A DNA stretch of 5,038 nt from Acidobacteriaceae bacterium. Its GTDB lineage: Bacteria; Acidobacteriota; Terriglobia; Terriglobales; SbA1. Every line of letters starts with the position of its first letter. Position 1 is the stretch's first letter. Where the stretch lies: assembly GCA_003156615.1 (NCBI GenBank), contig PMHI01000093.1, positions 1,515-6,552 on the forward strand, read 5' to 3'. A model generated the notes under the pieces. It was given only the letters and a program-made list of their open reading frames with translations, did not search any database and was not told the DNA's origin. The position numbers and the translations under genes are program-made. Shown piece after piece: positions 1 to 5,038 of the stretch.

Positions 1-9
1 ATTTTAATA

Positions 10-33
10 GCGGATGACTCGCAGGCGATCCGC
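10..33 (-). terminator. possible weak terminator hairpin
   Basis: A perfect 6-base inverted repeat (GCGGAT at 10-15, ATCCGC at 28-33) with a 12-base loop lies just beyond the stop codon of the minus-strand small exported protein gene. On the minus strand it is followed by TATTAAAAT, an AT-rich stretch but not a clean U tract. The position fits a terminator for that gene. The short stem, large loop and poor U run make it weak. Confidence 0.25.
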
Positions 34-54
34 TTCCATCTTAATCGCAATATG

Positions 55-474
55 CTACTTCTTCATCATCGCGTCCGGCACGGCGCATTGCTCGGACGCC
101 ATGTTCATGCTCGTGACTTTGAATCCAGACGCCGCCATGCTGTCTTTCGACATCCTGTCCTTTGACATACTGTCTTTGGACATTTTGTCGTCCGACATTG
201 CGCTGTCGCCCTGCATCATCCCGGTCACGCTGACCTTGTGGCCGACATGCAGTTTGAGGTCATCGGAACTCATCAGCTCGACGCCATCTGGGTGTTTCTT
301 GTTCTTCAACATCTACTTGCCATCTTTTTCGGCGATACAGCCGGTAATTGTCATCTGTTTGCCCATGGCATCTGACTTTTTCATCGAAAAGTCGCCGGTC
401 ATAGCGATCTCTCCGAACAATGAGACCGAACACGCCAGCATAAGCATGGTCATACAATACATGCCAATTTTCAT
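55..474 (-). pseudogene. small exported OB-fold-like protein, interrupted by an in-frame stop
   Basis: Read as one frame from ATG at 474, this is a 139-position protein whose codon 54 (313-315) is TAG. I see an N-terminal signal-like segment (starting MKIGMYCMTMLML, with hydrophobic residues to about 20). Next comes an MTITGCIAEKDGK block (41-53) ending at the stop. After the stop the same frame continues as MLKNKKHPDGVELMSSDDLK and then GHKVSVTGMM, four MSxDx pentapeptide repeats and GFKVTSMNM. The TITGCI...DGK-Y-hL...GHKVxVTG...KVTS order resembles small acidobacterial exported proteins with an OB-type beta-barrel (DUF5818-like, from memory). In these the position after DGK is normally an aromatic residue, so TAG most simply arose from TAC or TAT. 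Function is unknown. The start is supported by AGAGGA at 480-485, six bases from the ATG. With the stop, a 53-residue fragment would be made. The downstream part begins with its own ATG at 312 but lacks a signal peptide. It could be a pseudogene, a base error or recoding. Confidence 0.7.
139..198 (-). repeat. four tandem 15-base repeats encoding MSxDx pentapeptides
   Basis: Four 15-base units (184-198, 169-183, 154-168, 139-153) lie in register with the codons of the interrupted exported protein gene. They encode MSDDK, MSKDS, MSKDR and MSKDS. The units differ at several third positions, so the array is old enough to have diverged while keeping its amino acid pattern. It forms a charged, methionine-rich linker between the two conserved beta-rich blocks. 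Copy number probably varies between relatives; this is inference. Confidence 0.8.
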
Positions 475-588
475 ATTGTTCCTCTTGAATTAATAAGCTA
501 ATCGAATATCGATGCCGTCGTTTTTTGATACGAATGGCCTGATGCTACCAAACCACAGTAGAGGTGACTATCGAGGTGGCAAGAAGTT
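475..588. other. intergenic gap between the operon end and the small exported protein gene
   Basis: These 114 bases separate the end of the VirB9-like gene from the start of the small exported protein gene, both on the minus strand. The gap contains the ribosome site AGAGGA (480-485) and a perfect inverted repeat ATCGA-ATA-TCGAT (501-513), 27 bases ahead of the start. The repeat could be an operator half-site pair or chance. I see no convincing -35/-10 pair on the minus strand and no strong hairpin with a U run for the upstream operon. Confidence 0.4.
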
Positions 589-1148
589 TCAACAAAGGAC
601 TAGAGACTTAAACTCGCGAGATTTCGCTGATGGCAGTTGTCGCCGCTTAATTTCGTTAATTCCGGGCATGCTGACGTCCATCACCCGGGATGCCATACAC
701 CATGCTCGATTGTCATCCTGCGCGATGGTGACAGACCCAGCGTGCTCTGCCCCAAGAAAACCGGCGGCGCGTTTCTTCCCATTCCCTGTTAGCAAAACAA
801 ATGTTAGTTCTAGCTGAGACCCATGCCGGGCAACCCGGGCGCCTCGGGTCGTGATCAGAGCGTTGGTTTGAGCTGGTGTAGTGCTCGTCGCCTTGAAGAA
901 CACCAGTTGCGGTTCGTCCTCAGAGTGTTCCGCCTTGAAGACACCTGGGTCGCCCAAGACGACGGAACTCACTTCTTCCAGCACTCGCACCGAGCTGACG
1001 TAACCAGGCCGGACGTGCAAGACCACGACCTGTTCCGGATCAACACTCAAGTTCACGACTCGTGCCTGCGGCAACTCGGTTTGCGCCGAGGCCATAGAAA
1101 CAAGCAGCAAACAGATCGTTATCAGATGCACCAAACTCAAACATTTGT

Positions 1149-1152
<4 letters not shown>
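589..1152 (-). CDS. exported VirB9/TrbG-like or secretin N-domain-like protein, short
   Basis: The protein has 187 residues. A signal peptide is clear: MNK, a hydrophobic core at 5-20, and probable cleavage after ASA (residue 23). Residues about 40-122 have the pattern DPEQVVVLHVRPGYVSSVRV, then VSSVVLGDP, FKAEHSED, a LVFFK strand and TNALITT. This order (a strand with GY, a V-xLGDP turn, an L-F-K strand, TN-hhhhT) is shared by the N-terminal lobe of VirB9/TrbG/CagX proteins and, more distantly, by the N-terminal domain of pilus secretins (CpaC type). In type IV secretion VirB9 is a periplasmic component of the outer-membrane core complex. The tail from about 125 is basic, matches nothing I know and lacks the C-terminal beta-domain; full-length VirB9 is usually 250-300 residues. 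The start overlaps the transglycosylase stop as ATGA (1149-1152), implying translational coupling. No VirB10 or VirB8 partner is in the window. The VirB9 relation is family-pattern inference; a divergent secretin-like protein is the alternative. Confidence 0.6.
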
Positions 1153-2658
<1,506 letters not shown>

Positions 2659-2668
2659 TCAGGGCGCA

Positions 2669-2697
2669 TTGACTGAATCACGAACATCTACTACAAC
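2669..2697 (+). promoter_or_regulatory. sigma70-like promoter for the helix-turn-helix gene
   Basis: TTGACT (2669-2674) matches the -35 consensus at five of six bases. It is separated by exactly 17 bases from TACAAC (2692-2697), which matches the -10 consensus at four of six. It lies in the 89-base divergent gap between the ATPase operon and the HTH gene. Transcription would begin near 2704, about 30 bases before the GTG candidate start. No equally good promoter is seen for the divergent operon in the gap. Confidence 0.5.
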
Positions 2698-2735
2698 GCC
2701 AATAACAGGGGCGCGGTTGGAAGGGGCAACTGCAA

Positions 2736-3005
2736 GTGGCGAGCTCACCGAATCATGATCGGCCTAACCATGAAATGACCATGAATATCCGATCGTCATT
2801 AGCAGGCGAGCTTGAGAAAATGCCCCACGCGTTGCGAGCGTCGGAGGTCGCAAAGATCCTTTCGACGAGCAAGATGACCATCTATCGCCTCGCGGAACAA
2901 GGCGCGATTCCTCACTTCAGGGTTGGTGGGCTCATCCGTTCTGACCCGCAAGCGGTGGCCGATTGGCTTCGTCGGAAGATGCCGTTGAACCAAACTGCCG
3001 CCTAA
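2736..3005 (+). CDS. excisionase-family helix-turn-helix DNA-binding protein
   Basis: This encodes 89 residues from GTG 2736. The core at 34-80 is an excisionase/MerR-like winged helix-turn-helix (HTH_17 type): RASEVAKILSTSKMTIYRLAE forms the two helices, GAIPHFRVGGLIR is the wing, and DPQAVADWLRRK is the last helix. Such proteins are either recombination directionality factors (Xis) that push integrases toward excision or small transcription regulators. The sequence cannot tell which. The start is uncertain. GTG 2736 has AAGGGG (2721-2726) nine bases ahead. In-frame ATGs at 2775 and 2781 lack a ribosome site but would give the shorter N-terminus I would expect in this family. It is transcribed away from the ATPase operon, and its end is 380 bases from a tRNA-Ser half-site, which fits an element-border regulator. 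No integrase gene is in the window. Confidence 0.85.
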   Translation: MASSPNHDRPNHEMTMNIRSSLAGELEKMPHALRASEVAKILSTSKMTIYRLAEQGAIPHFRVGGLIRSDPQAVADWLRRKMPLNQTAA

Positions 3006-3385
3006 GTTTGCGCCCTGTCCGGCTCAGATGTTGGTTTTGGGGGCAAGGAAACGTAGCATTGACTTTCCGCAGTGCTTCCTTGTCCCGGTGCTTGGAGAAA
3101 GTATGTGCAAATGGAAATTCGGTCAAATTCTTCGGGCAAAGGGTCGAACGCGCGATCGGTTGAAGAAAAATGGCGCGCGGGAAGAAGACAATTAATTGTG
3201 CTTGGTCGCACTGGACGGTGGGTTTGAGGGCCAATTCGTCGGTGAGAGCGGGACGCTTTCTTACCGCGAGAGCCCGCTATCAGGGTAAAAGGATGACAAA
3301 ATCGCATCGCATACCGCTCCTGGAAGGGGATTTACGGTATGGACGACGGTATGGATGGCAATTAAATCATTGAAAACAAAAGAAC
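3006..3385. other. gene-poor gap between the HTH gene and the tRNA-like site
   Basis: I find no recognisable gene in these 380 bases. The longest forward open frame (ATG 3170 to 3373, 67 residues, basic, starting MARGKKTINCAW) has no ribosome site and no familiar motif. Other frames are overlapping shadows. There is no clear terminator after the HTH gene. A short imperfect direct repeat (ACGGTATGG at 3334-3342 and again at 3346-3354) lies about 30 bases from the tRNA-like segment. By position this stretch could hold integrase or Xis binding sites. Confidence 0.4.
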
Positions 3386-3408
3386 TGGCGGAGAGAGTGG
3401 GATTCGAA
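3386..3408 (-). other. tRNA-Ser 3'-end fragment, probable attachment (att) half-site
   Basis: On the minus strand, 3408 down to 3386 reads TTCGAAT, CCCAC, TCTCTCC, G, CCA. That is the T-loop, the 3' half of the T-stem, the 3' acceptor strand, the discriminator base and the encoded CCA of a typical bacterial tRNA-Ser. Identity to the remembered consensus stops at 3409, where the 5' half of the T-stem should be. No GGAGAGA acceptor 5' strand lies within the next 120 bases, so this is not a tRNA gene. After the CCA comes a T-rich tail, as after real tRNA genes. Tyrosine recombinases commonly use exactly this part of tRNA genes and leave a duplicate at the far end of the element. By the usual geometry the element would lie toward higher coordinates and the old tRNA downstream flank toward lower ones. 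The identification is pattern recognition; the att role is inference. Confidence 0.65.
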
Positions 3409-3487
3409 ACCATCGTTCAACGTAGTTTTATGTAGTTAGCTTGCGGCAGATGGCTCCTAACGCGGCTAGTTCCAGGTAATGCAGCGC

Positions 3488-3509
3488 TAACGGCACGGAA
3501 ACGGCACGG
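3488..3509 (-). repeat. two tandem 11-base repeats, possible integrase arm sites
   Basis: TAACGGCACGG (3488-3498) is followed directly by AAACGGCACGG (3499-3509), 10 of 11 bases identical. The period is close to one helical turn, so a protein could bind both copies on the same face. They lie 80 bases from the tRNA-Ser half-site, on the side where the element is expected. Arm-type sites of tyrosine integrases are short direct repeats at such distances from the core. The role is inference. Confidence 0.4.
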
Positions 3510-3890
3510 GCAGTGGAAGGTTCTCTTGGTTGTGACGACCGATTAATTGTTGGTGACATCGTGATTTGATCGGCATTTGGGGCGCGGTTGCCCGCCGACC
3601 CCTGCCATACCACCGTGGGTACGGGTCCTTACACGGCGGTTCGAGTCAGTTACGCTAACACCCAGGAAGTTTCCGTCATGACCTCCTAACCAGTAGTCTC
3701 CCGGAACCACTCAGGATTTCTTGTCAAGCTCCTCGCCGCATTGTTTTCCTTGAGGACTGATTAAGAGTTATGTTTTCCGATGCGGCCGCAGAATTAACAA
3801 CTGTAGTCATGACAACAACTTAATGATCAAAAGACCCGCATGGACGGCTTCTAAAAACGTTGAAAAAGTTGGCGAAATCGAACGGCATCT

Positions 3891-3922
3891 AACTGCAAAG
3901 GACACGAAAAAGACGCAGAGCA
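3891..3922. repeat. relic of a dispersed intergenic repeat (GGACACGAA type)
   Basis: The segment around AAGGACACGAAAAAGACGC resembles a motif I recall as frequent between genes in several acidobacterial and planctomycete genomes (variants of CAAAGGACACGAAG followed by GACGCAGAG), where it is often misread as short ORFs. Here it sits in an otherwise gene-free stretch. The link rests on memory of a loose motif, and only one copy is visible in this window. Confidence 0.3.
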
Positions 3923-4336
3923 CGTTGGCCGACTTTCCTGGTCTTCGACTAATCCTGAGCGTCTGTGGCATCGCCGTGAAAGAACGGCCCATACACGACT
4001 TTAAAGGACTTACAAGAGGCGGACGACCTCTAAGTCGTTGGAAATTCCCGGTAGCGGGAACAGAACCGTAGCGTAAGCCGTAGTGCAGTGCAGCCGATAT
4101 GAGTGCCGGATTGATAAACAGCGAGCGTGTGCGTATCGCGAGTTTCGGGTGAGGAATTCTGAATAGTAGAGAATAAGCGGTCTCAGTATGAACCCGATCC
4201 GAGCAGGTTGCCCATACAAGGTGGGCGAAAGTATTGCGTTGATACCTTTGTCCAATTGTCTTCCTTGGCCGGTGCTGGTGAGATCTCCCTATGACATCCT
4301 CAAAGGCACAGAGCCCAATCGGGAAACTTCAGGCCG

Positions 4337-4613
4337 GCGAGCGGCGAGAAGCGCTTGAGCATCGCGCTTTCAGTGCCACCTAAGCCGTTCGGGATTTATT
4401 TCGAAGCGGTGAAGGAAGGCAGTCTGCTTTTTCTCAACGGCATGTTTCGGACCCAAGACCGCGAGGCGAAATTCATCGGGCGTGTCGGCGCGGAGTTGTT
4501 GCAAAAGGTTTTCGGCAAAGACAGGAACCTTGCCGTTTTTGTGTACGGAGTCGCAAGCCTCCCCCTTTGCCGCTCCAATCGAACTCGAAGTTATTTTCGA
4601 GGTCGGTGATTAA
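4337..4613 (+). pseudogene. RidA/YjgF-family pseudogene with internal deletion and frameshift
   Basis: The reading ASGEKRLSIALSVPPKPFG, then IYFEAVKEGSLLFLNGMF and GRVGAEL matches the first third of a RidA/YjgF/UK114-family protein. These proteins hydrolyse reactive enamine/imine intermediates of amino acid metabolism to ketoacids plus ammonia, as trimers with sites between subunits. Straight after GAEL (about 4499) the frame continues as LQKVFGKDRNLAVFVYGVASLP, which belongs to the last third. The middle, roughly 50 residues of about 150, is absent. A +1 base in the C5 run at 4561-4565 then shifts the frame; skipping one C restores FAAPIELEVIFEVGD and a stop at 4611-4613. No ATG starts the N-terminus: the position expected for the start reads GCG or AGC, and only TTG 4355 is available. 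With a lost start, deletion and frameshift it cannot make a functional protein. Residues around the deletion include the substrate-binding arginine region in the family. Confidence 0.8.
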
Positions 4614-4633
4614 ACGATGTCTGACAACAGAAT

Positions 4634-4637
4634 GGAG
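4634..4637 (+). promoter_or_regulatory. ribosome binding site deciding the start of the last gene
   Basis: GGAG lies six bases ahead of ATG 4644. Two other in-frame ATGs (4617 and 4632) are upstream. The one at 4632 overlaps the GGAG itself, and neither has a comparable site. Choosing 4644 also puts the signal peptide directly at the N-terminus, with basic residues R3 and R6. Confidence 0.65.
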
Positions 4638-4643
4638 ATATTT

Positions 4644-5038
4644 ATGTTTCGAAACCTGCGATCATTGCAGTCTGCTCGGATTGCTTTTCTAATGCTTGCT
4701 CTCACGTGCCTCAGTGCCTCTGCGCAAATGAACGCGCCTGACTCGACATCATCCGATTTGGAAGAGTCGGTACAGAGCAAAATTGCGCGCGCCCTCTCCG
4801 CGGGTCCTCCCAATGTGACGAAAAACGCCACGGTCGCTGAGATGGACGCCCAAGGACAGATGAAGGTCCTCCGGCTGGGAACCAATGATTTCACGTGCCT
4901 GCCGGGAGATCCCAACGGCATCGGATCACCTCCGATGTGTGAGGACAAAGTCGCAATGCAATGGAATCACGATTTCGCGGAACACAAGGCAAAGCCGACT
5001 ACCACCGTTCCGGGCGTCGAATACATGCTCGCGGGAGC
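4644..5038 (+). CDS. secreted protein of unknown function, runs off the window (3' partial)
   Basis: The open frame continues through the right edge, giving 131 residues so far. MFRNLRSLQSARIAFLMLAL and TCLSASAQ form a classical signal peptide, with cleavage likely after ASA (residue 27). The mature part has a polar linker (29-40), then ESVQSKIARALSAGPPNVTK (41-60), ATVAEMDAQGQMKVLRLGTN (62-81), and two cysteines in FTCLPGDP (C85) and SPPMCEDK (C99) that could form a disulfide. AMQWNHDF (104-111) and KPTTTVPGVEYMLAG (117-131) follow. This order (AGPP, then DMDxxG, GTNxxTCxPG, MC, a W/F helix, KPxxTxPGxxYML) recalls conserved uncharacterised exported proteins from Acidobacteriota and some Proteobacteria, about 170-190 residues long. 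I do not know a function. The start is chosen from GGAG at 4634-4637. It begins 30 bases after the RidA pseudogene, so it may use a promoter inside that remnant. Confidence 0.85.
   Translation, partial: MFRNLRSLQSARIAFLMLALTCLSASAQMNAPDSTSSDLEESVQSKIARALSAGPPNVTKNATVAEMDAQGQMKVLRLGTNDFTCLPGDPNGIGSPPMCEDKVAMQWNHDFAEHKAKPTTTVPGVEYMLAG

Larger units (their letters stand above)
3409..4336. other. long stretch without a supportable gene
   Basis: About 930 bases contain only short open frames in all six readings, none with a recognisable domain and ribosome site. Contents I can name are an 11-base tandem repeat (3488-3509); an 8-base palindrome GTCATGAC occurring twice (3675-3682, 3806-3813); a CCGTG/CACGG hairpin (3613-3636); a patch resembling a common dispersed intergenic repeat (3891-3922); and a GCCCA/TGGGC hairpin (4210-4226) without a U run. 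The frequent stops and lack of codon structure suggest decayed or regulatory DNA at an element end. Confidence 0.45.

Noticed and set aside
14..493. Open frame of 159 codons on the plus strand with LSFDILSFDILS-type repeats
   Set aside because: It is the antisense shadow of the minus-strand exported protein and its 15-base repeats. It lacks a ribosome site, and the minus strand has a signal peptide and family pattern.
3428..3613. Minus-strand open frame considered as the end of an integrase next to the tRNA-like site
   Set aside because: I could not see the tyrosine recombinase R-H-R-Y motifs or a related C-terminus; it is only 61 codons long.
3601..3650. CCGTG/CACGG hairpin followed by CGGTTCGAG, considered as part of a group II intron or a tRNA
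   Set aside because: The stem is only five pairs. No domain V, no reverse transcriptase and no cloverleaf could be traced around it.
3757..3770. Minus-strand TAACTCTTAATCAG, which matches the anticodon arm of tRNA-Lys(CTT)
   Set aside because: The match is about 12-14 bases with no acceptor, D or T arm around it. It could be a short integrase core but is too short to claim.
3823..4071. Plus-strand open frame of 82 codons
   Set aside because: It includes translation of the GGACACGAA-type intergenic repeat, has no ribosome site, and has no domain pattern.
4610..4948. Minus-strand open frame of 112 codons
   Set aside because: It is antisense to the secreted protein, which has a ribosome site and signal peptide on the plus strand.

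Overview
The window looks like an accessory, partly decaying region of a bacterial chromosome, most likely from an Acidobacteriota (Terriglobia-type) genome. That assignment is inference. It rests on the Met/Lys/Asp/Ser-rich small exported protein at the left, the style of the transglycosylase (AYYVGEG variant) and the secreted two-cysteine protein at the right, all of which resemble proteins I associate with that phylum. I cannot confirm it without a search.

Left part (about 1-2646, minus strand). A compact operon reads right to left. It starts with a MoxR/CoxD-type AAA+ ATPase, followed by an exported lytic transglycosylase and then an exported protein resembling the N-terminal lobe of VirB9/TrbG or the N-terminal domain of pilus secretins. 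Both gene junctions are 4-base ATGA overlaps, so the three are almost certainly translated together. The ATPase frame is broken by one missing base in an A run near 1867-1871. Restoring that base gives a normal C-terminus that ends exactly in the ATGA overlap with the next gene. Downstream, a separate small gene for an exported, probably OB-fold protein (55-474) is interrupted by an in-frame TAG.

Middle (2647-3408). A divergent gene encodes a small excisionase-type helix-turn-helix protein, with a good sigma70-like promoter in front of it. After about 380 bases without a convincing gene comes a 23-base segment identical to my recollection of the 3' end of a bacterial tRNA-Ser gene (minus strand, including CCA), with no tRNA body attached. 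This is what a half-attachment site of an integrative element looks like. Two tandem 11-base repeats lie 80 bases further on and could be integrase arm sites.

Right part (3409-5038). About 930 bases hold no supportable gene. They are followed by a RidA/YjgF-family pseudogene, with an internal deletion of roughly 50 codons plus a +1 frameshift in a C run. Last is the intact start of a gene for a secreted protein that runs off the window.

Taken together, the ATPase, transglycosylase, VirB9-like protein, Xis-like regulator and tRNA half-site suggest the border of an integrative or conjugative element, perhaps where two elements abut. The three damaged genes suggest decay, although two of the lesions sit in short homopolymers and could be assembly errors.
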